Position numbers and translations under genes: made by a program. Below the pieces are notes generated by a model. The model was not told the DNA's origin, made no database searches, and saw only the letters and a list, made by a program, of their open reading frames with translations. Shown one piece after another: positions 8,123 to 17,192 of a stretch of DNA of 50,131 bases (its first letter is position 1; each line of letters begins with the position of its first letter). This DNA comes from an uncultured Eubacterium sp. (GTDB lineage: Bacteria; Bacillota; Clostridia; Oscillospirales; CAG-272): positions 1 to 50,131 of the forward strand of contig UQUT01000012.1 in NCBI GenBank assembly GCA_900544285.1, given 5' to 3'.

Positions 8123-9325
8123 TTATTTTGCGATGGTGACTATGAAGCCGCCTTCGTTTGTGCCGGAAACCGTGTACATTCCGGAGGAGATGTTCTGCTC
8201 TGCGGCAAAACTGCCGGAAACGAGCTTGGCACCCTGGGGAACGGTTATGTATGTCATGTCGGCAGTGTCTGCGGGAACATAATATACAAGGAAGTCGCCG
8301 ATGTCGGTTGAAACCTCGTAAGGCGCGTTTTCCGTGCTGTTGTGCTGCGATTTGAGCATGTCGACGTATTCTTCAAGGCAAAGACCTGCGTTTTTCATCG
8401 CGTATGCATGAGGAATGTCAACAAAGCGGAAATGCCATTCTTCGTTGCTTATGCCTGTCTTATCGAGCTTTTCAGCCTGATAACGGCGGACGAAGCCGTA
8501 TTTATGGCAGTTTTCCGTTATCCATTCGTATTCGCCTGCGCGGAGATCGACCGTCGCCTTCTTGGCTGTGAAAATTTTCAGGTCAAAGGCAAGACCGGTG
8601 TGGTGCTCGCTGCAACCTGCTTTTGCAAGGAGGCTTGTATCGTCTGCGTCGTCATAAAGATCCTGCTGATAATCCTTTGAACGGAAGCCGCTCGCAATCA
8701 TTATCATGTCGACGGCATCATTGCCGTCTTTGTCTTTATATGTGCCGAGTGTCTCCTGATTTGCGGCTATCATGGCTTCGCACATCTTTCTGAGACTCGG
8801 AAGTATGCCGGAATTGAGATATACGCCCCTGCGGGTTGAGTCCTCATATCTGCCGATGACGAAAAGTCCGTCCGTCTTGCCGTAAAGCTCTGTCAGCTTT
8901 GAGGTCATCTTTGACGGGAACAGATATTCGTAATTATTGTTTACAAGAACAAGGTTGCCTTCGCTCTTTCCGCTTGACGCGACGGCAAGGCTTATGTATC
9001 CGGCGTTCCATGCGGGCTTGGGAGCTTCCGTCGTCTGAGTGGGAACGGTCGAGGTTGAATCCGACGTCGTTTCGCCCGGCTTTTTGCTGCCAACAATACC
9101 CTTTATAACGAGGAATATCACAAGGAACACCGCAACAATTATGAGGAAAAGCTCTCCGAGAGCGATCATTCCTTCCTTTGTCGGTTTGAAGCGCGGTTTC
9201 TTTTTCTTTTTTATGTTTGTTGTCTGTGTGTATGTTTTGCCCATGCCTGTTTGGGTCTGAGTGGTGCGCGTGCTCTGCGTACCTGACATGGTGTCATAAC
9301 GGTTTCTGTTATCGCCCGTGTTCAC
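8123..9325 (-). CDS. D-alanyl-D-alanine carboxypeptidase, VanY/DdpA-like (M15B)
   Basis: Membrane-anchored peptidoglycan carboxypeptidase expected to trim the terminal D-Ala of stem peptides outside the cell. The 400-residue protein has a Thr/Gln-rich cytoplasmic head ending in a lysine cluster (39-43), one membrane segment at about 54-77, a Thr/Ser/Pro linker, and the M15 zinc site: SEHHTGLAFD at 239-248 and EWHFR at 296-300. The start is GTG at 9323-9325 with GGGAGGG upstream. It has its own promoter at 9370-9398 and a terminator downstream, so it is probably monocistronic. The last about 50 residues form an extra domain of unknown role. Confidence 0.9.
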   Translation of the reverse strand: MNTGDNRNRYDTMSGTQSTRTTQTQTGMGKTYTQTTNIKKKKKPRFKPTKEGMIALGELFLIIVAVFLVIFLVIKGIVGSKKPGETTSDSTSTVPTQTTEAPKPAWNAGYISLAVASSGKSEGNLVLVNNNYEYLFPSKMTSKLTELYGKTDGLFVIGRYEDSTRRGVYLNSGILPSLRKMCEAMIAANQETLGTYKDKDGNDAVDMIMIASGFRSKDYQQDLYDDADDTSLLAKAGCSEHHTGLAFDLKIFTAKKATVDLRAGEYEWITENCHKYGFVRRYQAEKLDKTGISNEEWHFRFVDIPHAYAMKNAGLCLEEYVDMLKSQHNSTENAPYEVSTDIGDFLVYYVPADTADMTYITVPQGAKLVSGSFAAEQNISSGMYTVSGTNEGGFIVTIAK

Positions 9326-9369
9326 GGCCTTGCCCTCCCTTGTCGGAAAATGACGTTTAATATGGATAT

Positions 9370-9398
9370 ATTATATCACACAAAGAATTATAAAACAA
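9370..9398 (-). promoter_or_regulatory. sigma-A-type promoter of the VanY-like gene
   Basis: On the minus strand TTGTTT (9393-9398) and TATAAT (9370-9375) with a 17-base spacer, about 45 bases before the GTG start. Confidence 0.75.
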
Positions 9399-9464
9399 TA
9401 TGTAATTTTATTTTCGGCAAAATTTACATATTCGCAAAAAATTTATGAGCATGTCGCTCAAAAA

Positions 9465-9818
9465 TCACAGATGAATGACCTTGACCGGCACTCCGTCCTT
9501 TATGCAGGTTGTGACGGTGTACGCCGTTCCGTGGGATTCGCCGTCCCATATGGCAAGGACGTATTGCGAATAACGGACGATTTCGTCATTGCGGACAATC
9601 GGCGCGCGCTTGCCGTATTTTTCATAGTCGGGAAGGAAGATTTTTATGGGGAGGTGATTTTCCCTTGCATATATTTCCGCAAGACGGTCAATGCCCATCG
9701 CCCCGCCGGAGACGATTTCCGTGCAGTTTGCCGGTATATGCCGGCAGAGCAGCGCGTAAGCCTCCTTTTGGAGCTTGTCATATTCTATACTTCTCGAACC
9801 CACCACCGCAACTCTCAT
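9465..9818 (-). CDS. SLOG-family nucleotide-binding protein (DUF2493/YspA-like)
   Basis: A small 117-residue Rossmann-like protein. Motifs are VVGSRS at the N terminus, SGGAMGID (about 37-44), the PDYEKYGKRAPIVRN segment (about 63-77) and DGESHGT (about 92-98), which match the SLOG superfamily (DprA, LOG, YspA), whose members bind nucleotides or nucleotide-derived ligands. The real ligand is unknown. The ribosome binding site AAAGGCGG is modest. It lies downstream of the matrix locus but behind a terminator (9863-9899), so it may have an independent promoter that I could not identify with confidence. Confidence 0.78.
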   Translation of the reverse strand: MRVAVVGSRSIEYDKLQKEAYALLCRHIPANCTEIVSGGAMGIDRLAEIYARENHLPIKIFLPDYEKYGKRAPIVRNDEIVRYSQYVLAIWDGESHGTAYTVTTCIKDGVPVKVIHL

Positions 9819-9862
9819 TCCGATTGCCGCCTTTCGTCATATTTATGTGCCCGACTTTGGGG

Positions 9863-9899
9863 AAAACAAAGCCGACACCGCGCAAAAAACGGTGTCAGC
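9863..9899 (-). terminator. rho-independent terminator of the Thr-rich surface gene
   Basis: On the minus strand GCTGACACCG and CGGTGTCGGC pair around a T-rich loop and are followed by TTTGTTTT. It lies about 70 bases after the stop codon at 9969 and closes the matrix locus. Confidence 0.8.
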
Positions 9900-9968
9900 T
9901 CGGGAAAAAACGGATATTTTATATAAAGCCGTCCTTTGAAGTTTGCCTTTTATTTCTGAAATTTCGGG

Positions 9969-10757
9969 TTATTCTCCGACGGTCGTCTGTGCCTCTGTCG
10001 CCGATGCCGTCGTGGTTGTGACCGGCTCCGTTACTGTCGGAACGGTTGTTACGGGCTCTTGCGTTACAGGCTCCGTCGTTGTCACAGACTCCGTTACGAC
10101 AGGCACCGTTGTCACAGGCTCCGTTACGACAGGCACCGTTGTCACGGGCTCGGTTACTGTCGGTGTGGTTGTTGTTGTCGTGGGCTCGGTTGTGACGGGC
10201 GTCGCTGTTCTATTGCCGCTGCCGGACTGCGAGCCTACGGATATGGTTTTGCCGTTTTCTATATCCGGCGCTTCGCTTCTTGCGGACGTGCCCCACTGAG
10301 GCATGAAATTGACTTCAGTCGCTTTTGTCAATCTTAATGTGAACGTGATTGAAGAACCGCTCGGCATCTGGGCGGAATAAAGCTCTTTTGTAACTGTGAT
10401 TCCTTCTGCGTTTTCGGCAGGGAAGGACATAATGCAGAAGCCTGTTTTTGCAGTGCCGGTTGCCGTCAGGACGACTGTATAGTCGATATCCGCGGCAAGA
10501 ATATAACGTTTTCCGCCGTTGCCGTAATCTCCGCCGATTTCAGCCACTCCGCCCTTTGAAACGGTGACGGTCATTCCGTATTCGGCAGTTCTGATGGGCT
10601 CCGTGCTGCCTGCTTTTGTTGTTTCAAACCATGCCCATGTCATTCCGCACAAAAGAATTACGGAAAGAATTATGCTGAGGAATGACGGAAGCAGAACGGC
10701 TTTCAGGCGTTCCTCTGTGATCATGGTCTTTTCCGATGTGAGATTAAATTTTTTCAT
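9969..10757 (-). CDS. Thr/Pro-rich surface protein with SipW-like signal segment
   Basis: A 262-residue exported protein with a hydrophobic segment (about 22-42) that ends in MTWAWFETTKAGS, close to the FAWF(T/N)D motif of SipW-dependent substrates. A folded, beta-rich domain (about 50-165) is followed by a long Thr/Val/Pro/Glu tail built of TEPVTTVP repeats and ending in TTVGE. The tail could act as a stalk or be glycosylated. There is no LPXTG motif or C-terminal membrane segment. The ATG follows AAGGAGC. It lies last in the matrix locus, so it may be a minor component of the same surface structure; this role is inference. Confidence 0.75.
   Translation of the reverse strand: MKKFNLTSEKTMITEERLKAVLLPSFLSIILSVILLCGMTWAWFETTKAGSTEPIRTAEYGMTVTVSKGGVAEIGGDYGNGGKRYILAADIDYTVVLTATGTAKTGFCIMSFPAENAEGITVTKELYSAQMPSGSSITFTLRLTKATEVNFMPQWGTSARSEAPDIENGKTISVGSQSGSGNRTATPVTTEPTTTTTTPTVTEPVTTVPVVTEPVTTVPVVTESVTTTEPVTQEPVTTVPTVTEPVTTTTASATEAQTTVGE
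10045..10175. repeat. tandem repeats coding the Thr-rich tail
   Basis: Two nearly identical 30-base units (GTTACGACAGGCACCGTTGT type) lie at about 10092-10151, flanked by more diverged copies. They encode the TEPVTTVPVV repeats. Such arrays can change copy number by slippage. Confidence 0.75.
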
Positions 10758-10788
10758 AACAGAAAAAAGCTCCTTCCAGAAATATTAA

Positions 10789-10862
10789 GGCAAACAAAAG
10801 GCACAAAATTCATTTATGCTCTTTATTTGCCCCTCCTCCCGAGGGAGGAGAGGTGGAGAAAA
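10789..10862 (-). repeat. matrix-gene 3' repeat with hairpin, copy 1
   Basis: Shared block that follows the stop codon of a large matrix gene. It contains a GGCAAACAAAAG lead and the palindrome CCTCCTCCCGAGGGAGGAG. Copies 2 and 3 lie at 13032-13113 and 14866-14950. It is probably a transcript end or processing signal; the downstream sequence is not a strong U-tract. Confidence 0.75.
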
Positions 10863-12794
10863 TTACTGATTATAAACTACTGTGCCTGCAACCGTAACAG
10901 TTACGGGTTTTACATTTCTCTTAACGTTCCAAACGGAGTTGCCGCTGTTCGAGCCTGTGCCGAAACCTGTTACGTTGTCTGCCGTTGCCTGATCGACGAT
11001 AACGTTATAGCTGGTTCCATAGGAGTCGATTTCGATTGCTGCCTTGCCGTCTACTGCGCTTGAAGCTTCAAACTTGCAGTTCTGGAACTCAACAGTCTGA
11101 GCGGAAAGGGTGCCTTCATTATAAATAAGAACAGCTTTGCCCTTGCAGGTGAATGTGCAATCCTTGAAGAGAACAGAGCCTGCGCCGTATGTCCATACGT
11201 TGTAATCAACTGCATCCTGAACAAATTCGCAGTTTATAAACTCAACTTCTTCTGCATAAAGGAACTGCTTGCCCGTGATTGTGCAATCCTTATATGTGAG
11301 CTTGCCTGTGTGCTGGAAACCTTTATAGTTCTCTGTTCCGAAGTTTACCGTTACGCCATCGAAGCTGGCGGAGGACGCCTTGTTGACACCGTTCTTCATA
11401 TCGACAATCGTGTCCTTTGTGCCCTTGACTGTGATATCCTTGTTTTCAAGCGTCGGAAGTGTATATGTGCCTTTGCCGAGGGTGACTGTTGTGGGCTCTG
11501 TTGCGGAGGAGATAACGTTATTGAGCTCTTCATTGCTACTTGCGCCCGTTCCTTCAACAACCGTATACCAAACGTCGCCGTTTGCCTGTGTTTCTTTGAT
11601 GACGGAATAGCCTTCTGCAACGAAGTTTGTGTGCGCGCCTTCAGCCTGGCAGTCTGCCGGATTGAAGTTTACGAACGTACCGCCCTTGACCGTGATCTTT
11701 GCTGTGCCGTTTGCACGGTTGGCGTCATAGCAGTTCAGAACGAACTCATCAGCCTTTGCTGCGTCGGGATATTTCTGCTGAACGGAGAAGAAACCGCCTT
11801 CGATTACAGCTTCGCCGGTGTAAACGTAAACGGCATGGATGTTACCGATAAACGTACCGCTTTTGATAACGACCTTGCAGCCGTCGTCCTGTACGTCAAC
11901 TGCGTAGCAGTCGTTTTCCTTAGCCTTGAATGTACCGTTGCCGTCAATTGTGAGGGTTGCGCCTTCACGCACGGAAACGAGTGACCAGGAATTGGGTTCG
12001 ACATCCCATATGTCGGTTATGTTTGCGATTGTCTTGCCGTTCATGTTGAGAGTTGCGTTTTTATCAGCAACTATTGCAGCTGCGGGAGCAAGGGTTGCTT
12101 CAACGGAAACATTTCCGCCTGCTTTGAGAGCGTTTTTGAGACCTGCCTCGTCGATTACGGGATAATATGTAGCATCTTTGTCGTAATCCTTGCCGGTTGA
12201 GTCGGACTCATAGTTGAGCTGTGATGCATAAACGGTGATTGAAATGTTTTCAAGAGAAAGTCCCTTGTATTTGTTTCCGGCTGTTTCCTTCATCTTACCT
12301 GTGATGGTGATAAGACCTGTTGTTTTGCCGGCTTCAAGTGTGCCTTCGAAGTTGTTGAGGGAAGCCGCTGTTGTGGCTGTGGATTCGCCGTCCTTCGCAA
12401 CGAGCGCGTCACCGTCAACGGAAACTGTGAAGTCGATTGCTTCGAGAAGAGTTGCGTCACCTGTCAGACCGCTGATAACAACCTTGTATTTGAGAGCAAG
12501 GTTGCCGCTGTTTTTGATTGCGAACGGTTCAAGATTATACTTGCATCCCGGTTCCCAGAGAACCTTTTCGCCTTCCGGAGCTTCTGCGGACTTGACCCAT
12601 TTAAGGGCTTCTGTGAGCGTTTTGCCGTCTTTGCCAACGAGCTCAACGTCAAGGTTACCCGCCTGAATTGTGTTGACATTTGCTGTCGCACTGTCCGTAA
12701 ACCATGCAAATGTCGAACCGATGAGCATTGATACGCAGATGACCATCGAGATCACGCTGAGAAACAATGCCTTTTTTGATGAAAAGTTTTTCAT
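10863..12794 (-). CDS. SipW-dependent TasA-like protein with beta-helix body (paralogue 1)
   Basis: A 643-residue secreted protein. The N terminus is a SipW-type signal peptide: a Lys-rich head, hydrophobic stretch (about 9-26), then GSTFAWFTD (26-34) and TIQAGNLDVEL (about 42-52), the pattern shared by TasA, CalY and other SipW substrates. A TasA/CalY-like beta-sandwich follows to about residue 205, then a YYPVIDEAGLKNALKAGG hinge and a body rich in short repeated beta-strand motifs with Asn and Gly turns (NGKTI, IKSGTF, IEGGFF), which suggests a right-handed parallel beta-helix. The ATG at 12794 was chosen because AAGGAG lies 7 bases upstream. It probably forms part of an extracellular protein matrix or fibre. 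Its first about 50 residues are nearly identical to those of paralogue 3. Confidence 0.85.
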   Translation of the reverse strand: MKNFSSKKALFLSVISMVICVSMLIGSTFAWFTDSATANVNTIQAGNLDVELVGKDGKTLTEALKWVKSAEAPEGEKVLWEPGCKYNLEPFAIKNSGNLALKYKVVISGLTGDATLLEAIDFTVSVDGDALVAKDGESTATTAASLNNFEGTLEAGKTTGLITITGKMKETAGNKYKGLSLENISITVYASQLNYESDSTGKDYDKDATYYPVIDEAGLKNALKAGGNVSVEATLAPAAAIVADKNATLNMNGKTIANITDIWDVEPNSWSLVSVREGATLTIDGNGTFKAKENDCYAVDVQDDGCKVVIKSGTFIGNIHAVYVYTGEAVIEGGFFSVQQKYPDAAKADEFVLNCYDANRANGTAKITVKGGTFVNFNPADCQAEGAHTNFVAEGYSVIKETQANGDVWYTVVEGTGASSNEELNNVISSATEPTTVTLGKGTYTLPTLENKDITVKGTKDTIVDMKNGVNKASSASFDGVTVNFGTENYKGFQHTGKLTYKDCTITGKQFLYAEEVEFINCEFVQDAVDYNVWTYGAGSVLFKDCTFTCKGKAVLIYNEGTLSAQTVEFQNCKFEASSAVDGKAAIEIDSYGTSYNVIVDQATADNVTGFGTGSNSGNSVWNVKRNVKPVTVTVAGTVVYNQ

Positions 12795-12904
12795 GTCTTT
12801 TCTCCTTAATATAAGATTTTTTGCCGCCGCGGAAAGAGGAAAGAACATCTTTCCGCGTCGGCAGGGAAAAGATATTCTGCTTAGAAAATTAAATTTTTTG
12901 CGCA

Positions 12905-12933
12905 AGCATATTTGGTCAAATTGACTAACTCAA
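12905..12933 (-). promoter_or_regulatory. possible promoter of matrix paralogue 1
   Basis: On the minus strand TTGAGT (12928-12933) and TATGCT (12905-12910), 17-base spacer, about 110 bases before the ATG. The -10 box is weak, so readthrough from upstream may matter too. The 318-base gap 12795-13113 holds only this and a 3' repeat copy. Confidence 0.45.
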
Positions 12934-13031
12934 AAGGAGCTGGCCCGCCCCGCTTGTGCAAAATGCCGATTGTGCAACTTTCATAGCTTTGCATAAAACT
13001 GTCTTCTTTTGTTTTGAAAAAGTTTTTGCCC

Positions 13032-13113
13032 ATCGGCAAACAAAAGACACAAATTGCTTTATGCCCTTTGCTTGCCCCTCCTCCCGAGGGAGGAGAGGGA
13101 GCAAAAGAAAGAA
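13032..13113 (-). repeat. matrix-gene 3' repeat with hairpin, copy 2
   Basis: About 70 bases nearly identical to 14866-14941, including GACACAAATTGCTTTATGCC and the palindromic CCTCCTCCCGAGGGAGGAG. It sits just after the stop codon of paralogue 2. Confidence 0.8.
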
Positions 13114-14652
13114 TTACTTAATGATTACAGATGTACCGCTCTGCTCTGCTGTATGTCCTTCGCCGACATATGCGGAGAGTGCATCTTTTTCCATATTCGT
13201 AAACGTACCGCCGTTGAGGACCGTGGACGTTGCATAAGACTGAATGAACAGTCCGGCTGTTCCGTCAAACGTTCCTCCGTTGACTGTCATATCCGCACCG
13301 TTGGAAACAGCTTTGAAAGAAGCGGATTTGAAGCTACCGCCGTTGATTACGGCAGTTCCGAGAAAATCGTTGGAAAGTGCCCAATATCCTGTGCAGTTTA
13401 CATTAACGTCACCGACGGTCAGATCGCCGTAGCGGCAGTTTTTGATTCCGGAGGAATCTGTATCAAGCTCCAATGCGTTGATCGTCATTTTTGCATGAGT
13501 GGTGGTTGCGCCCGGATCAAAATAATTCCAGCCGTTTGTGATTGCAAAGCCGTTTCCGTTTTTCAGAACAACCTTGCCGCCGTTGAATGTCATCTGACCG
13601 AAGTTTTCGACAACATGCCATGTGTTTCCGTTGGCGCCGTCACGAGAAAATGTTCCGCCCTCGATTACGCAAACGGCATTATCTCCGTTGCGCAGTGCAG
13701 CGGTGTTGGCTTTAAGAGAAACAACCTTACCGCTCTTGTCGGCACTTGAATCTTTCAGAGTCAGGTGACCGTTGTTCAGAATGGTGTGAGCATTGGCATT
13801 TGAAACTGTATGTCCGTTCAGATCCAAAGTTACGTCTTTTCCTGCGGGAATGACGAAATTATCGGTTGTGATATCGCCGGACAGCACAATGTTTACATGC
13901 TGGGTTGCATCGCGCACGATGGACTGCAGGTCTGCAGCTGTCGTGACGGGATATGTAGCGTCCTTATCATACTTGGGGCCGTAGCTGTCCTCTTCTACGG
14001 TTGCCTGCGTTGCAACAACGGTTACACCGAGGATGAGCTCGGGAGTGCTGTCGTCGTCCTTTGAGTTTGCAACGTTGCCGATGTCTGTGGGCATGCAGAC
14101 TTTGATCATGGAAACAACTTCCTGACCGTGAGTAAGAACTACATCCTCTGCGCCGAAGGAAAGTTCTCTGATGTTAGAATCCGTCCATGCGATGGAGTTG
14201 TGGAGGTCTGCGTCGAACGCAAGACGGAGCATCTGACCGATCTGGTTGCCTTCCGTCCATTCCTGAGCGGGTGCTGTCGAAGCAACGAGGTAATCGGAGA
14301 GAGCGAAATTTTCGCCGGCTACGTTTACGCCCAGCTTTTCGCTGATGATGTCAAGCGACATCTTGTACTTGAACGCGAGACTGCCGTTGTTTCTTACTTT
14401 GAAAGCAACAACACGCGTGTATCCCGGCTCAAAGAGACCGTCGCCGAACAGGTTTTCCGCACCGTTGAGATCATGCCAGTTTTCACCGTCGAGCGTGTAC
14501 GTAACGTCGAGATCAAGACGGCCGGGTTTGATGACGTTGTTGGCTGACTTCGAGGTGTCTGTAAACCATGCGAAGGTCGAACCAACGAGCATTGCTATGC
14601 AGACGATCATTGTGACCATGCTGAACAGCAATCTTCTTGAAGAGCTTTTCAT
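13114..14652 (-). CDS. SipW-dependent TasA-like protein with beta-helix body (paralogue 2)
   Basis: A 512-residue secreted protein of the same plan as its neighbours. The signal region reads LVGSTFAWFTDTSKSANNVIKPG, again a SipW-type motif. A TasA/CalY-like domain contains the typical LFEPGYTRVVAFKVRNNGSL segment, in which FEPG and the following strand are characteristic of the family. From about residue 255 a YPVTTAADLQSIV hinge leads to a beta-helix-like body with repeated INGGSF, VNGGTF and LNGGTF turns. AAGGAGAAAGAAGACA precedes the ATG at 14652. It is more diverged than paralogues 1 and 3. Function as a structural surface protein is inferred from the locus. Confidence 0.85.
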   Translation of the reverse strand: MKSSSRRLLFSMVTMIVCIAMLVGSTFAWFTDTSKSANNVIKPGRLDLDVTYTLDGENWHDLNGAENLFGDGLFEPGYTRVVAFKVRNNGSLAFKYKMSLDIISEKLGVNVAGENFALSDYLVASTAPAQEWTEGNQIGQMLRLAFDADLHNSIAWTDSNIRELSFGAEDVVLTHGQEVVSMIKVCMPTDIGNVANSKDDDSTPELILGVTVVATQATVEEDSYGPKYDKDATYPVTTAADLQSIVRDATQHVNIVLSGDITTDNFVIPAGKDVTLDLNGHTVSNANAHTILNNGHLTLKDSSADKSGKVVSLKANTAALRNGDNAVCVIEGGTFSRDGANGNTWHVVENFGQMTFNGGKVVLKNGNGFAITNGWNYFDPGATTTHAKMTINALELDTDSSGIKNCRYGDLTVGDVNVNCTGYWALSNDFLGTAVINGGSFKSASFKAVSNGADMTVNGGTFDGTAGLFIQSYATSTVLNGGTFTNMEKDALSAYVGEGHTAEQSGTSVIIK

Positions 14653-14865
14653 TGTCTTCTTTCTCCTTATTTGTGTTTTTTTCCGCTTTTGCTTATAAAA
14701 CAGAAACGAAAAAAGCGAAGTCAAACCGTTTCTGCCCGCCTGTACTGCCGCAACTTCTTAAAATGCTGAAAGGAAGTGTCATTGCGCCCCCCGCAGTACA
14801 TTTTGCCTTGTCGGACGGGACGCGACGACGGCCGAAAGGACCCTCGGCTATTGCCGCACCCTGCC

Positions 14866-14950
14866 CATCGGGCAAACAAAAGACACAAATTGCTTTATGC
14901 CCTTTACTTGCCCCTCCTCCCGAGGGAGGAGAGGGAGCAAAAATTACTGA
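14866..14950 (-). repeat. matrix-gene 3' repeat with hairpin, copy 3
   Basis: Same block as 13032-13113, placed directly behind the stop codon of paralogue 3. The 298-base gap 14653-14950 contains otherwise only unassigned GC-rich sequence. Confidence 0.8.
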
Positions 14951-16861
14951 TTATTGAACGTCAGCAAGTATTTCGCCGACTGTTCCGCCGTCAACTGTAA
15001 CAAATGTGCGTGTTATACCTTCGTTTGTATGGATTGTGCCGACTGTCGAGCCGCTGCCGACGATAACCTTTATACCGCCGTTTGCGTATGTCGCGCCATT
15101 TTCGGTTGCGTTTACGAATATCGAGTCGATAGTTGTTCCTTTGAGAACGATCTGATTTGCGGACTGCTCATTTGCAAAGATAGTGGAATTGCAATATTTG
15201 TTTGCATAGTTGCTGGAAATATTGCAGTTTGTCATGACGGCGCCATGCGTGCCGTAGAAGTTGATTGCAAGGCTCCATTCGCCGGAGATTGTTACGTTTT
15301 CAAGTGTTGAAGCCGAGCCGCCGTGGAAATGCATTGCTCTGCCGCCCTTGCCCGCAAACTTGACATTCTTTACAGTTACGCCTGTGCAATATGTCGAGCC
15401 ATAACCGAAGGAGAGGAGAGTTTTGAGATTTGTGATTTCTGCATCCGTCATAGCCGCGGTGATTGTGTGACCGTTGCCGTCGAATGTGAAGCCGCTTACG
15501 CCGAATTTAATCGTTTCGCTTACGGTGATGTCGTTTGTGAGTCTTACGATGTCGCCGGATTTGACCTCTGCCGCAACTGCTTTGAGATCATCTGCGGAAG
15601 CTACGTTGCGGATTGTTGCGCCTTCCTTAACGACAGTATACCAAACGTCGCCGTTTGTCTGTGTTTCGGAGATGACTGTGTAGCCTTCTGCAACGAAGTT
15701 TGTGCCTGCGCCTTCAGCCTTGCAGTCTGCCGGATTGAAGTTTACAAACGTACCGCCCTTGACAGTGATCTTTGCCGTGCCGTCCCTGTAAGCTGAGTCA
15801 ATGCAGTTGAGAAGATACTCATAGCCGTAGGTAGGGTTGCTGTAAGGCTCAACGGCAAAGAAACCGCCGTTGATAACGAGCTCGCCCTCCTGAACCTGAA
15901 CGGCTGTGCCGCCGCCGTAATAATAACCGCTGTTGATTGTGAGCTTTGCGCCGCTCATTACGTTGATTGCGTAACCGCCGTTTACGCCCGTGTCGATACC
16001 GCCGTTTGCTGCCGCGTCAATCGTTGTGTCTGCCGCAACAATAAGAGCCGTAAAGTTTGTGCTGTTATTGCCCATATTGTCCGGAGATACGATCTTTCCC
16101 TTGAGGTTAAGGTTTGTGGGCTTGGTGATTATCGTGCGCGCGCTAAGTGTGTCGGTGCCGCTTGTCGGAACGTCCTTTTCAACGGAGATATCTCCGCCTG
16201 CTTTGAGCGCGTCTTTGAGACCCGCCGCGTCGATTACGGGATAATATGTAGCGTTCTCATCGTAATCCTTGTTTGTTGAGTCGGACTCGTATGCGAGCTG
16301 CGTTGCGTAAACCGTGATTTTGATACCGTCGATTGAAAGACCCTTGTATTCGTTGCCGGCGTCCTGCTTCATCTTACCTGTGATGGTGATGACGGAGGTT
16401 TCATAAGCCTCGAATCCATCTGTTGCAGCGGAGTCCTTCGGGAGGAGCTTGCCTTCAAAATTGTCAAGCAAAACTTCTGTATCGCCCTTCTTGACTGTGA
16501 ACTCGATGGCGTTGAGAAGAGTTGCGTCGCCTGTCAGTCCGCTGATAACAACCTTATATTTGAGGGCAAGGTTGCCTGCGTTTCTGATTTTGAAGCCTTC
16601 GAGACTGTATGTGCAGCCCGGTTCCCAGAGAACGGCTTCGTTCTCATGACTCTCTGCTTTTACCCAGCCGAGGGCGGTCGTCAGGGGGCTGCCGTCAGCC
16701 TTTACAAGCTCAACGTCAAGGTTACCCGCCTGAATTGTGTTGACATTTGCCGTTGCGGAGTCCGTAAACCAGGCGAATGTTGAGCCGATGAGCATTGATA
16801 CGCAGATGACCATGGAGATCACACTGAGAAACAATGCCTTTTTTGATGAAAAGTTTTTCAT
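14951..16861 (-). CDS. SipW-dependent TasA-like protein with beta-helix body (paralogue 3)
   Basis: A 636-residue secreted protein, first of the three large matrix genes after the signal peptidase. Signal region and first about 50 residues match paralogue 1 almost exactly (FSSKKALFLSVISMVIC, then GSTFAWFTDSATANVNTI). A TasA/CalY-like domain with LWEPGCTYSLEGFKIRN (about 75-91) runs to about residue 200, followed by the YYPVIDAAGLKDALKAGG hinge and a beta-helix-like body. The segment FVNFNPADCKAEG with VAEGYTVI and TNGDVWYTVV is also shared with paralogue 1. AAGGAGAAAAAA precedes the ATG. It is a likely substrate of the SipW at 17193-18185. Confidence 0.86.
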   Translation of the reverse strand: MKNFSSKKALFLSVISMVICVSMLIGSTFAWFTDSATANVNTIQAGNLDVELVKADGSPLTTALGWVKAESHENEAVLWEPGCTYSLEGFKIRNAGNLALKYKVVISGLTGDATLLNAIEFTVKKGDTEVLLDNFEGKLLPKDSAATDGFEAYETSVITITGKMKQDAGNEYKGLSIDGIKITVYATQLAYESDSTNKDYDENATYYPVIDAAGLKDALKAGGDISVEKDVPTSGTDTLSARTIITKPTNLNLKGKIVSPDNMGNNSTNFTALIVAADTTIDAAANGGIDTGVNGGYAINVMSGAKLTINSGYYYGGGTAVQVQEGELVINGGFFAVEPYSNPTYGYEYLLNCIDSAYRDGTAKITVKGGTFVNFNPADCKAEGAGTNFVAEGYTVISETQTNGDVWYTVVKEGATIRNVASADDLKAVAAEVKSGDIVRLTNDITVSETIKFGVSGFTFDGNGHTITAAMTDAEITNLKTLLSFGYGSTYCTGVTVKNVKFAGKGGRAMHFHGGSASTLENVTISGEWSLAINFYGTHGAVMTNCNISSNYANKYCNSTIFANEQSANQIVLKGTTIDSIFVNATENGATYANGGIKVIVGSGSTVGTIHTNEGITRTFVTVDGGTVGEILADVQ

Positions 16862-17078
16862 TTTTTTCTCCTTTTCGGGAAGATTTTTGCCGTTTCAAGG
16901 GGAAAACGTCATCCGCGAAGCGACATTCAAAGTCGGAAGACGTGCGTTGTTTCGGCACTGCCGTGGATCTGCAAGTGTTACACAAAAATCCGAAAGTTAC
17001 CCCGAAGCGCCATAATGCGCGATTGCACGAGCCGACGGAAAACGTTAACCGTTTCTGTCGGTCGGTCAAAAGGCGGAT

Positions 17079-17096
17079 AAAAGGCGCAAGCGCTTT
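17079..17096 (-). terminator. weak hairpin after sipW-like gene
   Basis: AAAAGCGC and GCGCCTTTT form a short stem on the minus strand about 100 bases after the SipW stop. The rest of the 331-base gap 16862-17192 shows no ORF, and I could not pick a convincing promoter for paralogue 3. Confidence 0.4.
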
Positions 17097-17192
17097 TGTG
17101 CCCTTTGTCAGCCCTTTGCTTTCTCCGGCGAGGGGTTCCGACCCGCAAGAGCGAGCCGGATTTTCTCCGCGCCGGAAAAAGAGCTGAAAAAT

